64,000 bases of DNA from DSVZ01 sp964568145 (GCA_964568145.1 CAZMOZ010000018.1:1-64000), one strand, 5' to 3'; shown: positions 25,804 to 35,382, numbered from the stretch's first letter. A program made the numbers and translations. The notes: generated from the letters alone by a model not told the origin.

Positions 25804-26087
25804 AGTTTCCTTTGGTTGCCAGCGCGCCTCACCGGGCACGCCATCCCGCGGAACACGGGATTACGTTGATGTTGTTGTGGCCTCTGCCGCCCACCCGGGC
25901 GGCAACTTTCAAGGCCGTTGACTTCCCCGCTCCACCAAGCTGCGGAACGCGGAAACGGGGACACTACCAGAGGCGAACCGTCCCGCAACCGCAAATTGGA
26001 TGTCCCCACTGAAGGGCGCATCCCGGTTGCGTGGAGGTAGTACGCCTGCCGGGCTGGCAGTGGGCTTCCAGCCCGGCGGAGTTTGAG

Positions 26088-26205
26088 GCCAAGCCAAAAC
26101 TCAGAAAGGGGGTGGCGGGTAGTGGGCGAGGATTCGGCATCGGGTAGCCGGCCCCCGGGCGCAGGGGCCGGACCCGTCGCCCCTCAACGCGGGGCGACCT
26201 GCAAT
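26088..26205 (+). repeat. Dispersed repeat R3, copy 1
   Basis: Matches the reverse complement of 60127-60260. Shared blocks in order: ACTCAGAAA, GGGGGTGG, GGATTCGGCAT, GGTAGCCGGCC, CCCGTCGCCCC and GGGGCGACCTGC. The element runs to the 3' end of the GH172 gene (its stop at 26184 lies inside the last block). The rest of the gap 25804-26183 upstream of rpsB shows only an inverted GCCGGGCTGG/CCAGCCCGGC pair near 26050. Confidence 0.75.
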
Positions 26206-27716
26206 TCACGCAGGTCCTTGCTGGCCGGCCGGGCGTACACCGGCACGCGCGCGCTCAAGGCGTCGAACCCGAAGAAATAACCCTTGGATTTGTCGGCCCG
26301 GCCCGCGCACTCGAAGCGCAGGGTGTGCGCGCCCGCCGCCAGCGTGTGCGTGCCCAGCTTGTGCGGCGTGGGCGTTACGTTCGGGTTCCAAAGGTCGAAC
26401 GTGCCCAGTTCCCGGCCGTCCAGTTTCACACGGTACGTGCCGTAATCCCACGAATGCGTCAGCTTCACCCACAGCTCCGCCGTCAGTTCGCGGTCGGTGG
26501 TGAACGGGATTTCCAGCCAGGCGTCGGCGCTCGCCGGCTTGAACCACAGTTGCCTGCCGTCCGTCACCCCGCCCAACGGCTGGACCTCGACCGGCGCGCC
26601 GGAGCCTTTCGCGGCGGACACGGCTTGGTGGCCCACCACCAGCGTCTCCTCGCGGAACGGCAGGCGGTCCGGACCCGCGGGCAGCGCCGGCCAGGGCTTG
26701 TGCGGCTCGACCTGGTACCAGAACGCCACGCTCGAGATCAGGTCGTCGCGCTCGATGAAACCGTCCCCCTTGCCGTCCGGGAACGTCTGCGAGCCCTTGT
26801 GCTCGATCTCGACCCGGAGCGACTTCGTGAACGGCACGGGGTCGGGAATGTGCCAGCGGTACGCGCTGCCGCGGTCGCCGGTGCCGTAGCCTTCCCACAG
26901 CGGCGTGCCGTAAAACGGCCCGTCCTGCTGCCGGAAACCCCAGGCGTCGCAGAAGTAGTCTTCCGTGCCAGTGCCGCGGAGCTGCGGCTCGGCGGCGCCG
27001 TCAATGAAGAAGAAGTCGTCGCCTTCGCCATACCAGCCGGGGGAGACGTGATAGACGCTCTGCACCGTGCCCACGTAATGGCCGCGGCCCGCGATGTCCG
27101 CCAGCAGGTAGTTCCGACCCATCACGCACGGATGCTCCTGCCGGTACATGGCGTGGAAGTACGCCGTGTCGTCCGGCAGCGCGGCGTGTTTCTGCCAGTC
27201 AAGGTAGTAGTAAAAGGCGTGGCAGCGGCGGTCGCTTTCGTTGGTCACAGTGATGCGGGCGGACTTCCTGAACGGCATGGGCCAGTAACAATTCCGCGCC
27301 CGGCCGTCCGACGACACCCGCACCGGCAGCGAGATGAATGGCTGGTCCACGCCATGCCCGATGCCGAAGAAGTCGCCCACCGGGCATTCGACGCTCGGGT
27401 GCTCCTCGCCGTCCCAGTACAGGCGCAACGTGAGCAGCCGCGAGTAGAACGGCGCGTCGTGGGCGATGGTGAACCAGAGGTGCGTGATCACGCCGGGCCC
27501 CTCGAGTTCGGCCAGTGTGAGCGTGCCGCCGGGCGCGATGGGCCGGGCGTCGGCGTTCCCGCTTTTCCAGTTCGCGTCCGAGGACGACGCGCGCCGGGCC
27601 TCGAAGTTCTTGAGCTGGGCCAGGCCAGCCAGGGGGTTGCCGGGCGTGGGTTGCGCCCGCGTGGACAACGCGCCCGCGGCGAGCGCAGCGAGGGCAAAAA
27701 CGAACGTGGTTTTCAT
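26184..27716 (-). CDS. DUF2961 / glycoside hydrolase family 172 secreted protein
   Basis: A 510-residue protein with a signal peptide (cleaved near STRAQ). It shows the DUF2961 features: GPGVITHLWFTI near the start, PVGDFFGIGHGV, DWQKHAALPDDTAYFHA, SPGWYGEGDDFFFIDG and GTGTEDYFCDAWGF. Characterised DUF2961 members, now GH172, are alpha-D-fructofuranosidase/arabinofuranosidase-type enzymes that form jelly-roll hexamers; the acidic residues of the GDDFF and GTEDYF motifs belong to the active site region. It stands alone between rpsB and the DUF2249 gene. Export suggests action on external glycans. Confidence 0.88.
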   Translation of the reverse strand: MKTTFVFALAALAAGALSTRAQPTPGNPLAGLAQLKNFEARRASSSDANWKSGNADARPIAPGGTLTLAELEGPGVITHLWFTIAHDAPFYSRLLTLRLYWDGEEHPSVECPVGDFFGIGHGVDQPFISLPVRVSSDGRARNCYWPMPFRKSARITVTNESDRRCHAFYYYLDWQKHAALPDDTAYFHAMYRQEHPCVMGRNYLLADIAGRGHYVGTVQSVYHVSPGWYGEGDDFFFIDGAAEPQLRGTGTEDYFCDAWGFRQQDGPFYGTPLWEGYGTGDRGSAYRWHIPDPVPFTKSLRVEIEHKGSQTFPDGKGDGFIERDDLISSVAFWYQVEPHKPWPALPAGPDRLPFREETLVVGHQAVSAAKGSGAPVEVQPLGGVTDGRQLWFKPASADAWLEIPFTTDRELTAELWVKLTHSWDYGTYRVKLDGRELGTFDLWNPNVTPTPHKLGTHTLAAGAHTLRFECAGRADKSKGYFFGFDALSARVPVYARPASKDLRELQVAPR

Positions 27717-27878
27717 GCGATGAATGGCTGTGGGACAAACTGTGCGCCGGTCCACGCCCCGGAACAAGGCTGAAGGCGGACGGCCGGGCAGCCCGCTGGC
27801 TGCGCCGGTGGGGCGGGACCCATGGAGCCCGGCTGGTTTGGTTCTCGGTTCCTGGTTCGTGGCCTGTAGATTTCTAGC

Positions 27879-27917
27879 TTCGGACTTCGGATTTCGGATT
27901 TCGGATTTCGGACTTCG
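27879..27917. repeat. Heptamer tandem repeat (TTCGGAT/TTCGGAC)
   Basis: Five and a half copies of a seven-base unit TTCGGAY. It lies in the 316-base gap between the divergent GH172 and DUF2249 genes, where promoters for both must be. Low-copy arrays of this type are common noncoding sequence in related genomes. A single related sequence (ATTTCAGATTTCGGACTT) appears near 44680. Confidence 0.85.
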
Positions 27918-28032
27918 TCCCACTCCCCAACAAGGCGGGAAACCCAGTGCTGCACAGGGACGCCGGGCGGCCTTGAACCGCGGTTGACCTGTATCAAAGC
28001 GCGCCACGCGGCGGACGGCTACGCTGCGCCGC

Positions 28033-28608
28033 ATGAATGGAACCGCCACCGAAACGGTGATTGACGTGCGCCCGATGCCGCCCCGCGAGCGGCATCCCAG
28101 GATCTTCAACACCTGGCACGCGCTCGCCGCCGACGAGTCCCTGGTCATCGTCAACGACCACGATCCCGTGCCGCTGTACTACCAGTTTGCCTGCGAGCGC
28201 ACCGGGACGTTTCGCTGGGAATACCTCGAGCGCGGGCCGGAGACCTGGCGCGTGCGGCTCACCAAAGGCCGGTTCACCGATCCCGGCTTCACGCCCAACG
28301 CCCGGATGGCCCGGCCCGAGCCCGTGAGCGCGCCCGCCACCGAGCCGCTGGTGCTGGACGTGCGGCCGATCTTCGCGCGCGGCGAGACGCCTTGCGCGGC
28401 CATTGACGAAGCGGTGGCGCGGACCCAGCCCGGCCAGACGCTGGTGTTGTTGGTGCCCTTCGAGCCGGTGCCGCTGTACGCGAAACTCGGCCACGCCGGT
28501 TTTTCGCATCAGAGCTTTCCGGAGGAAGACGGCACGTGGCGGATCGAATTTCGTCGCGGCACTGCCGCCAGCGCGGCCCCGGCACCGTGCTGCTGCGGTC
28601 ACGATTGA
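28033..28608 (+). CDS. Tandem DUF2249 domain protein
   Basis: A 191-residue cytosolic protein with two copies of the DUF2249 domain. The first is VIDVRPMPPRERHPRIF ... DHDPVPLYYQFACER ... WEYLERGPETWRVRL and the second VLDVRPIFARGETPCAA ... PFEPVPLYAKLGHAGF ... TWRIEF. DUF2249 is a TusA-like small fold, often found with hemerythrin, nitrite or metal metabolism genes. The protein ends in a PCCCGHD tail that could bind a metal, an unusual addition. The genes on both sides are functionally unrelated. Confidence 0.88.
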   Translation: MNGTATETVIDVRPMPPRERHPRIFNTWHALAADESLVIVNDHDPVPLYYQFACERTGTFRWEYLERGPETWRVRLTKGRFTDPGFTPNARMARPEPVSAPATEPLVLDVRPIFARGETPCAAIDEAVARTQPGQTLVLLVPFEPVPLYAKLGHAGFSHQSFPEEDGTWRIEFRRGTAASAAPAPCCCGHD

Positions 28609-28757
28609 GTCTGGCGATTGGATTTAAGCTGAGGATGAACCGCCGCGTCCGCTGAGCACAAGCAGCGGGTCGCGGCCGCGCGGGGGCGGGGCTGGGACAA
28701 GGCGCTCCGGCTTGCGCTGGAGCGCCACCTGCCCGCACCATCGGCCACGCGCCGACC

Positions 28758-29900
28758 ATGGCGCGGTACGCGATGATGCGAATTCTCCACCTGCTGGGGG
28801 CGGCCGAGGACACGGGCGGCATCCTCACGGTGCTGCGCAACCTCCAGACGGCCACCGCCGCGCAAGGTTTGGAGCATGTGGTGTGGGTGAACGCCGCCTA
28901 CCGCGAGGTGCGCCGGCCCGCGCTGCAATACCGCGTCTCGCGGCACCTGATCCAGGATTCCTTCAACCACCTCGAACTGGCCTGGCGGGCCTGGCGGTCT
29001 TCGGGGGAACTGCGCGCGTTGCGGCGGCGCGAGCATTTCGACATCCTGCACGCGCACGGTCGCGGCGGCTTCCTGGTGGCGCTGGCCCTGGCCACGCTGG
29101 AGAGGGAAACCGTGGTCTTCACCAACCACGGTTACGCCCGCCGCCGCGGCCTGTACCGCTTTGCCGCCGGACGCCGGAATCTGCTCACGTGCCTGCTCAC
29201 CCCGAACATGGCCCGGCACTATGGCCTCCAGCCCGGCGCGCCAAACCTGCACATCATTTCCGCGTGCTGCGCGGACGACTTCTTCACCCGCCCGCTGGTC
29301 CGCTCCGCCCCAGTGAGCGGCGACGGCCCGGTGCGGCTGATTGGGCTGGGCAACATTGTGGGCTGGAAAAACTGGCATCTGGTCCTGGAGGCGCTGGCGA
29401 GGCTGCCGGCGGCCGAACGCCGGCGGCTGGTCTTCGAGCATTGGGGACCGGTGCCGGCGGAGCCGGAAAGTCTCGCGTACGACGTGGACCTCAAACAAAT
29501 TCTGGCCCGCCACGGCCTGGTGGACTGCTGCCATTTCCGCGGGCTGTCGCTCAACGTGGAGGAGCCGCTGCGGGCCGCCGACTGGTTTGTCCTGCCTTCG
29601 ACCAACGAGCCGTGCTCCGTGGCCTTGATCGAGGCGCTCGCGCTGGGGCTGCCGGCCGTGGTCTCGGCCAGCGGCGGCAACGTGGATATCGTGCGCGCGG
29701 AGAAAACCGGCCTGTTCTTCGAGCCGGACAACGTGGCGAGCCTGGCCGCGTGCTTGGGGCGCCTGGCGCGCGGCGAAGTGTCCATGCTCCCGCCTGCGGA
29801 AATCCGGGAAACTGTTCGGGAACGCGGTGCGACGGCGGTGGCCGCGGCCTACGCGCGCGTGTACGCGCAGGCGCGCACCGGCGGCGCGTCACACCGCTGA
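28758..29900 (+). CDS. GT4-type glycosyltransferase
   Basis: A 380-residue GT-B glycosyltransferase. The N-terminal domain starts MRILHLLGAAEDTGGILTVL and has the HAHGRGGF nucleotide-proximal loop. The C-terminal domain has GLGNIVGWKNWHLVLEAL and the E-x7-E motif region EPCSVALIEALALGLPAVVS that binds the sugar nucleotide. It probably transfers hexoses in exopolysaccharide or O-antigen synthesis. ATG 28758 or the internal ATG 28776 may be used. Its 3' end overlaps the convergent glycosyltransferase gene by 12 bases. Confidence 0.88.
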   Translation: MARYAMMRILHLLGAAEDTGGILTVLRNLQTATAAQGLEHVVWVNAAYREVRRPALQYRVSRHLIQDSFNHLELAWRAWRSSGELRALRRREHFDILHAHGRGGFLVALALATLERETVVFTNHGYARRRGLYRFAAGRRNLLTCLLTPNMARHYGLQPGAPNLHIISACCADDFFTRPLVRSAPVSGDGPVRLIGLGNIVGWKNWHLVLEALARLPAAERRRLVFEHWGPVPAEPESLAYDVDLKQILARHGLVDCCHFRGLSLNVEEPLRAADWFVLPSTNEPCSVALIEALALGLPAVVSASGGNVDIVRAEKTGLFFEPDNVASLAACLGRLARGEVSMLPPAEIRETVRERGATAVAAAYARVYAQARTGGASHR

Positions 29901-31133
29901 CAACGCCGCCCGCATCCGGACGGCGAAACGTTCGGCGGTGTAGTGTTCGAGGAACCAGGGCCGCAACGCGGGGTCGTAGTCGCGCCGCGCAAATTCCACC
30001 AGCTTGGCGGCCAGATCAGCCGGTTGCCCGGCCGCGAACACGCCCGGATAGCCGGGCGGCAGGATCTCCGGGAGTTGCCGGAAGTCCGAGATCACGACCG
30101 GCAGGCCGTAGGCCATCGCTTCGGCCAGGGTCAGCGGAAAACCTTCCGGCAACAGCGTGGGAAAGCAGAGGCAATCCGACTCGCGCAGCAGCCGGTCCTT
30201 GGCCGCGCCCGACACGAACCCGGCCAGGCGTACCAGCGGCGGCGGGCCGGCCAGGTCCGGCGCGGCCACCCGCCGCTCAAACTCGCTCCGAACCCCCGCG
30301 GATGCGAAATCGCCCGCCACGGTCAACTCCAGGCGCAGCGGGGTGTCGCGTAACTGCGCGTTGGCCAGGGCCACGGCGTCCAAGGCGTCGAAGAGTCCCT
30401 TTTCCCGCCGCAACCAGCTCATGAAGAGCACGCGCACCACCACCCGCGTCTGGCTGGCGCGATGGCTGAGCGCGGTCAGCCGCGCGCCTGCGGCCTCGCT
30501 TCTTCGCGGTTTGAGGTTGCGCTCAAAGTCGGGACAGGGATCGGGCAGCCCGTTGGGGATCACCGTCACCTGACGCGCCTCGAAGAAATCGGCGTCCCGC
30601 CGGTGGAACGGCCGCAGCACGATGCTCAGGTGATGACGGCGCAGCAGCCGGCGCGTCAGACGCTGTTCCCAGGGAGTCGCGTGTTGTTCGAGCCAGTCGG
30701 CGAGCCCCCCGGCATGCCAGTGCAACACGAGTCGTGGGAAGAACGGCCGGCAGAGCGTCATCACCATCAAATCACGCCAGACCGGCGTCCGGGCCGGAGG
30801 CGCGGGCACGTAGTAAAACACCCGGGCTCCGTGCTGCCATCGCAGGCGGATGGCGTGGAGGCAATGTCCCAGCAAGGTGAGGACCTTGCCCGCGCGAAAG
30901 CCGCCGACCTCGGCTGCTTCCCGGGAGACGCGGGCGTTGACATGGAACAGGCGCGGCGCGTCCGGATCGGAGGCGGTCGGCGGCTGGAGCAGGTCCAGCA
31001 TGAGCCGCACCATTGCGCTCTGGCCGTGATGCGGCGGGGGCGTGTGGGCAAAGACCAGCACGCGGCGGGCGGTGTCCGCGCGGTTTCCGGCGCTGGCGGA
31101 CACCGGGGTGGAAACAGGCGGGGACGGAGGCAC
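29889..31133 (-). CDS. GT4-type glycosyltransferase
   Basis: A 414-residue glycosyltransferase of the GT4 superfamily. The N-terminal domain opens VLVFAHTPPPHHGQSAMVRL, with HWHAGGLADWLEQ in the middle, and the C-terminal domain has VLFMSWLRREKGLFDAL and the LLPEGFPLTLAEAMAYGLPV motif. The first 24 residues are a low-complexity extension, so a later start is possible. It lies nine bases downstream of the polymerase-like gene and is probably co-transcribed with it. Confidence 0.86.
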   Translation of the reverse strand: MPPSPPVSTPVSASAGNRADTARRVLVFAHTPPPHHGQSAMVRLMLDLLQPPTASDPDAPRLFHVNARVSREAAEVGGFRAGKVLTLLGHCLHAIRLRWQHGARVFYYVPAPPARTPVWRDLMVMTLCRPFFPRLVLHWHAGGLADWLEQHATPWEQRLTRRLLRRHHLSIVLRPFHRRDADFFEARQVTVIPNGLPDPCPDFERNLKPRRSEAAGARLTALSHRASQTRVVVRVLFMSWLRREKGLFDALDAVALANAQLRDTPLRLELTVAGDFASAGVRSEFERRVAAPDLAGPPPLVRLAGFVSGAAKDRLLRESDCLCFPTLLPEGFPLTLAEAMAYGLPVVISDFRQLPEILPPGYPGVFAAGQPADLAAKLVEFARRDYDPALRPWFLEHYTAERFAVRMRAALSAV

Positions 31134-31142
31134 GACGCCGCT

Positions 31143-32702
31143 TCAAGCCGGGGCGCCGGCTTCGCTGGGATTCTCCGCCGCGACGCTCGCCTCCTCAACT
31201 GTCTCCGCCAGGCGCTGGAGGAGCAGCCGTTCGGCCATGATCAACGTGCCCAGTTGGAGCGCGAAGCTTTTCAGCGCCAGCTCGGCGTCGCCGTGCAGGA
31301 ACAGGAAGAAGAGCACATTGGTGACCCAGAACCCCGCCAGAATGGCGCTGATCCGGCACAGGATGAGCTCGCTCCCCACCCGCCGGACGATCTTGATGAC
31401 GCGCACCGCCAGCAGGGTGCCCCCCACGATCACCAGCATCATGCCCACGGTTCCGGCCAGGCCGGTGTTCACCAGCAGGCCGACAAAGCCGTTGTAAAAC
31501 ACCCCTTGCTCCAGGTGGGCGGTGATGCCGTCGGGATCCGGCGCCGAAAGATGGATGTCCGCGTATCGGGTGAATCCGCGGCCCAGCCACAGGTAATCGG
31601 GAATGACTTGGGCCCCGGCGTGCCGCAGCATTTTCCGGCCCTCGAGCGTCTTGGCGGCGTCCGCCGCCGCGGAGGGATGGATGTCAATGCCCGGCAGGAA
31701 CGAAACCGCCCGCTGGGCCGCCAGCGGCAGGTGATCGGCCTGGGTGTACACCAGCATCAACACCAGCATCGTGGCCAGCGGCGCCAGGATCAGCGTGCGC
31801 GCCGTGAAGAAACGCTGAGCGATGGCAAGCATTAGCAGGGTGCCCGTCACGTAAAACACGATCGTGCGGTGGCCGCTGAGCAGACTCACGGCGAAGATGC
31901 CGACAAACGTGGGCAGCAGCCACCAGCCCTTGCGTCCGAAGAAGTCGCGGAGCGCGTACCGCGCCAGCAGGAAGAATATCAGGCCCAGGCCGGCGTTCTG
32001 GAAGGATTGGAACCGGCGGATGCCGAAATGGTAGGCCTGCCCCTCGAAGTTGATCGCGTCCGCCGGCACCTCGAAGAACATGAGCAGAATCTCCGCCCCG
32101 CCGCCAAAGCTGAACGCGAAGTCCGAAACGAAGTAGGTGGTGCTCAGCAGCCATTGGAGCAAGAGCAGCCGTACCAGCGTTCTTTCCTCCATGCGGATCA
32201 TCGCAAAGAGCAGCGGGAAGATGGCGCACACCAGTTGTTGCAGGTACAGGCGGCCGCCCATCATGCCGGTGGAACCCAGGACGCGCAGCCCGAAGCCGCG
32301 CATGTACATGATGGACAGCAGCGTGAGGCAGTACACAACCACGCCGTAGAAAATCCACCGGTTGCGATACAGGGTCTCGCGCAGGTCGGGCGGAAACCGC
32401 CGCAGCATCGTGAGCACCAGCACGCCGCTCCAGCCCAGCAACGCCGTCATTTCCCACACAAACGGCCGACCCGGGACCATCGGCAGAATGAACGCCGCGC
32501 TGAAAGTCGCGGTCGCCAGCACCGCTGACAGCCGCGCGTGGTAAGGCAGGGTGACGAGCCAGCCCACCCCGGCCAGCATCAGCGCCACCAGGTACAAGTT
32601 GGCGGCCAGCAGCACGCCGGCCAGCAACAGCGCCAGCGCCCCGGCGCCGTACAACATCAGCAGGTTGAACTGATACCGGCTGTCAATTGCGGAAACGGCC
32701 AT
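31143..32702 (-). CDS. O-antigen polymerase/ligase-like membrane protein
   Basis: A 519-residue integral membrane protein with about eleven to twelve helices and one large extracytoplasmic loop (about residues 335-420, including EGRKMLRHAGAQVIPDYLWLGRGFTRY) characteristic of Wzy_C/O-antigen ligase family proteins. Such proteins polymerise or ligate lipid-linked glycan units at the periplasmic face. ATG 32702 with the strong site GGGAGGCGAG just upstream is preferred over an in-frame TTG at 32732. Together with the flanking glycosyltransferases and the WecG-type gene it forms an exopolysaccharide cluster. Confidence 0.82.
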   Translation of the reverse strand: MAVSAIDSRYQFNLLMLYGAGALALLLAGVLLAANLYLVALMLAGVGWLVTLPYHARLSAVLATATFSAAFILPMVPGRPFVWEMTALLGWSGVLVLTMLRRFPPDLRETLYRNRWIFYGVVVYCLTLLSIMYMRGFGLRVLGSTGMMGGRLYLQQLVCAIFPLLFAMIRMEERTLVRLLLLQWLLSTTYFVSDFAFSFGGGAEILLMFFEVPADAINFEGQAYHFGIRRFQSFQNAGLGLIFFLLARYALRDFFGRKGWWLLPTFVGIFAVSLLSGHRTIVFYVTGTLLMLAIAQRFFTARTLILAPLATMLVLMLVYTQADHLPLAAQRAVSFLPGIDIHPSAAADAAKTLEGRKMLRHAGAQVIPDYLWLGRGFTRYADIHLSAPDPDGITAHLEQGVFYNGFVGLLVNTGLAGTVGMMLVIVGGTLLAVRVIKIVRRVGSELILCRISAILAGFWVTNVLFFLFLHGDAELALKSFALQLGTLIMAERLLLQRLAETVEEASVAAENPSEAGAPA

Positions 32703-32808
32703 GAAATCTCGCCTCCCGCCCAATCCGGCCAACCCGGCTGGACGGAGCGGTCAATTTGCGGGGTCACGCCGGACGCCGCAAACCATTTCTGGCCTCGAGT
32801 GAAGGCGG

Positions 32809-33044
32809 GGGCGCATCTCAATTGCTTGCAGATCCTACCGCTTTCAGGGGTGGCGCCGGCTTCCAGCCGGCCGTGGAGCCGGTCTTCCAGCCCCTGGGTG
32901 GTGTGCGGGCGGCACCCGGCTGGCGTTTTCCGTCGAGGATTTCGGGCGGCAAGATGCCGCCCTTTACGGCAGCCGGGGATGGCTGCCGCCTCCCCCGGCG
33001 GTGTCCGGCCGTTGCCACCGGCTGCTGAAAAGTGAGATGTGCCC
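32809..33044 (-). repeat. Dispersed repeat R1 copy B (inverted termini)
   Basis: A 236-base element with termini GGGCGCATCTCA and TGAGATGTGCCC, in reverse orientation relative to copies A and C. In reverse complement it contains CCGCCGGGGGAGGCGGCAGC, GTAAAGGGCGGCATCTTGCC and GGCTGGAAGCCGGC in the common order, with an extra inserted block. It lies between the polymerase-like gene and the WecG-type gene, which diverge from this 399-base gap; no other feature is evident in the gap. Confidence 0.85.
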
Positions 33045-33101
33045 GCGCGGCTCGCGACCGGAGATTGCCGCCCGGCCCGGCGCTCAGTAGCTTGCGCGCC
33101 G

Positions 33102-33917
33102 GTGAATTCCGCGCGGGTCAACGTGCTCGGCGTCGGCGTGAGCGTCCTGAACTTGGACCGCGCCCGCGCCGTGCTGGTCGAGGCGGTGCAGCGACGCCAG
33201 CCGGCTTACGTCTGCGTCACCACCGTCCATTGCGTGATCGAGGCCCGGCACGATCCCGCCTTGCGCGCGATCTACAACCGCTCGCTGCTGACCACACCCG
33301 ACGGCATGCCGCTGGTCTGGGCGGGCAGGCTCGCCGGCCATCGGGACATGGGCCGGGTGTACGGTCCGGACCTGATGCTGGACACCTTCCGCTGGACCGA
33401 GCAAACGGGGCACACGCATTTCCTGTACGGCGGCCGGCCGGGTGTGGCGGAGGAACTCAAGACCCGCCTGCTCGAGCGCTTTCCCCGGGCCCGCATCGTG
33501 GGCACCTGCACGCCGCCGTTCCGTCCGTTGAACGAGGCCGAGGAGCGCGAACTGGCCGCGCAGGTGGCCGCCGCGCGGCCGGACTTTTTCTGGGTGGGCA
33601 TCAGCTCGCCGAAGCAGGACCGCTTCATGGCCGCACACGTGGGCCGGCTGGCGACCACGGTCATGATCGGCGTGGGCGCTGCCTTTGATTTTCATTCCGG
33701 CCGCGTGGCCCAGGCCCCGCGCTGGATGCAGCGGGCCGGCCTCGAATGGTTCTTCCGCTTGTGCGCCGACCCCAAACGGCTCTGGAAGCGCTACCTCACC
33801 ACCAACCCGCAGTTTCTCTGGCTGGCCTTCTGCCAGGCGACCGGCCTGAAAAAGTTCCCGCTCGACCCCCCGCCAACCCATGCGGGCAGCAACGGCTGCC
33901 ATCCTGACCACCAATGA
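33102..33917 (+). CDS. WecG/TagA/CpsF-family glycosyltransferase
   Basis: A 271-residue GT26 enzyme that transfers ManNAc, ManNAcA or related sugars to a lipid-linked acceptor. Conserved segments: the N-terminal strand VNVLGVGVSVLNLDRA, the TTPDGMPLVWAGR motif with the catalytic Asp, the HFLYGGRPGVAEEL loop, and the C-terminal FWVGISSPKQDRF and MIGVGAAFDFHSG. GTG 33102 is chosen because the longer frame (from 33039) would begin inside repeat copy B. It is part of the exopolysaccharide region. Confidence 0.9.
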   Translation: MNSARVNVLGVGVSVLNLDRARAVLVEAVQRRQPAYVCVTTVHCVIEARHDPALRAIYNRSLLTTPDGMPLVWAGRLAGHRDMGRVYGPDLMLDTFRWTEQTGHTHFLYGGRPGVAEELKTRLLERFPRARIVGTCTPPFRPLNEAEERELAAQVAAARPDFFWVGISSPKQDRFMAAHVGRLATTVMIGVGAAFDFHSGRVAQAPRWMQRAGLEWFFRLCADPKRLWKRYLTTNPQFLWLAFCQATGLKKFPLDPPPTHAGSNGCHPDHQ

Positions 33918-34301
33918 GGGCGGCGTCTTGGCGTCCTGAGAAGGCAGCCGGCCTCCGGCTCTGCAGCGAGAAGGCCGGAGTGCAGCGCAGCCGATCGCAG
34001 GCTCGCACCGGGAGGCGCGGCGCCCGCCGCCCTTGCCCTTCACCGGCCCTCGGCCGGCAGCCAGCGCCGCCAAATGCGCCTGGTCTGGCGATGGCTCGGC
34101 GCCATCACCCCGGCCGTTGCCAGCGTCAGACGCGGTCCATCACCACCGGACATCTCCCTTCCTTCCGGCTCCTGAGCAGGTTTCCCTTCGTATGTGCGCC
34201 GCTCATTTCGGCGCGCTTCGGAAGGAGACATTGCCAAAGAGTCGCGACGCCGCTGGGAGCAACTGCTTGCCCTCGCTGCTGGCGGTCTGTAAGGTCCAGC
34301 C
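33918..34301. other. Intergenic region without recognisable feature
   Basis: About 380 bases between the WecG-type gene and the protease. Short frames on both strands overlap and match nothing. The last part probably holds the protease promoter; no sigma-type consensus stands out. Confidence 0.5.
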
Positions 34302-35321
34302 ATGTTTCGTCGTCTGCCCGTAGTCGCAATGGCGCTGGGGGTGGCCACCAGCCCGGGCTGGGCGCTCGACACCCTGCAGCTCAAGGACCAAGCCGCCATC
34401 ACCGGTCGCATCCTGGCGGAGAAGGAGGATCAGATCGTGCTGGACGTGGGTTACACCGTGCTGGTGATCCCCAAGCAGCAGGTGGTCAACGTGGTGCGGG
34501 GCGCCGGGTCCGGGACGGGCGGAACCGCCGAGTCCGCGCCCGCCGCCTCCGAAGCTCCCCCCGCGGCGACACCGGCCGCCACCGCCGGCGCGGGCACGGC
34601 CTCGCCCGGCGCGCTTTTCACAATGGCTGGCGGCGGGGCGATCGAGAAATCCGTCCGTGAACTGGTCGCGCAGGTGGGCGAGGCAGTGGTGCAGGTGCGC
34701 ACGCCGTCGGGCCTGGGCTCGGGCTTCTTCATCAATCCGGACGGCTACCTCATCACGAACTTTCACGTGATCGAAGGTGAAACCCAGATCTCGGTCGAGG
34801 TGTATCATCAGAAGTCCGGGCAGCTTGAGCGCCGCACGTACAAGCAGGTCCGGATCGTCGCGATGAACAAATTCCGGGACCTGGCGTTGCTGCGAGTGGA
34901 AGACCCCGGCGCGCCCGCCTTTGTGGCGGTGCCGCTGGGGGACTCGGACGCGCTGGCGGTGGGCGAGCGGGTCTTCGCCGTGGGCAGCCCGCTCGGGCTG
35001 GAGCGCACGGTCACCGAGGGCATCATCAGCACCAAGACGCGCGAGATGCAGGGCGACCTTTACCTGCAGACGACCGCGCAGATCAATCCGGGCAACAGCG
35101 GCGGACCGTTGTTCAGCCTCCGCGGCGAGGTGGTGGGGGTGACCAACATGAAGATCAACTTCGGCGAGGGCTTGGGCTTTGCGATCCCGGTGCGGGCGGT
35201 GCGCGATTTCCTGACCCACCGCGACGCCTTCGCTTACGACAACAACAACCCCAGCAGCGGCTACCGGTATCTCGAGCCGCCCAGCCGCATGAAACGCCCG
35301 GCCCGGGAACCCGCGCCCTGA
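34302..35321 (+). CDS. HtrA/DegP-like serine protease without PDZ domain
   Basis: A 339-residue secreted protein with a signal peptide (cleaved near SPGWA), a short N-terminal beta domain and an Ala/Pro-rich linker (about 70-105). A trypsin-like protease domain follows with the full catalytic triad: H155 in NFHVIEG, D193 in FRDLALL and S266 in NPGNSGGPL. Typical DegP proteins add one or two PDZ domains; here the protein ends about 70 residues after the serine, so substrate choice and activation must differ. It is followed 61 bases later by a large secreted protein gene of unknown role. Confidence 0.92.
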   Translation: MFRRLPVVAMALGVATSPGWALDTLQLKDQAAITGRILAEKEDQIVLDVGYTVLVIPKQQVVNVVRGAGSGTGGTAESAPAASEAPPAATPAATAGAGTASPGALFTMAGGGAIEKSVRELVAQVGEAVVQVRTPSGLGSGFFINPDGYLITNFHVIEGETQISVEVYHQKSGQLERRTYKQVRIVAMNKFRDLALLRVEDPGAPAFVAVPLGDSDALAVGERVFAVGSPLGLERTVTEGIISTKTREMQGDLYLQTTAQINPGNSGGPLFSLRGEVVGVTNMKINFGEGLGFAIPVRAVRDFLTHRDAFAYDNNNPSSGYRYLEPPSRMKRPAREPAP

Positions 35322-35382
35322 CCGGCGCCGCCCTTCGAGCCGCGCCCGCGGCAGCCTTTCCGCCCACACCCAAAACAAATCC

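Noticed and set aside
27879..27917. Protein-binding iteron array or replication origin
   Set aside because: Only five to six degenerate heptamers and no initiator gene nearby; similar sequences occur as ordinary noncoding repeats.
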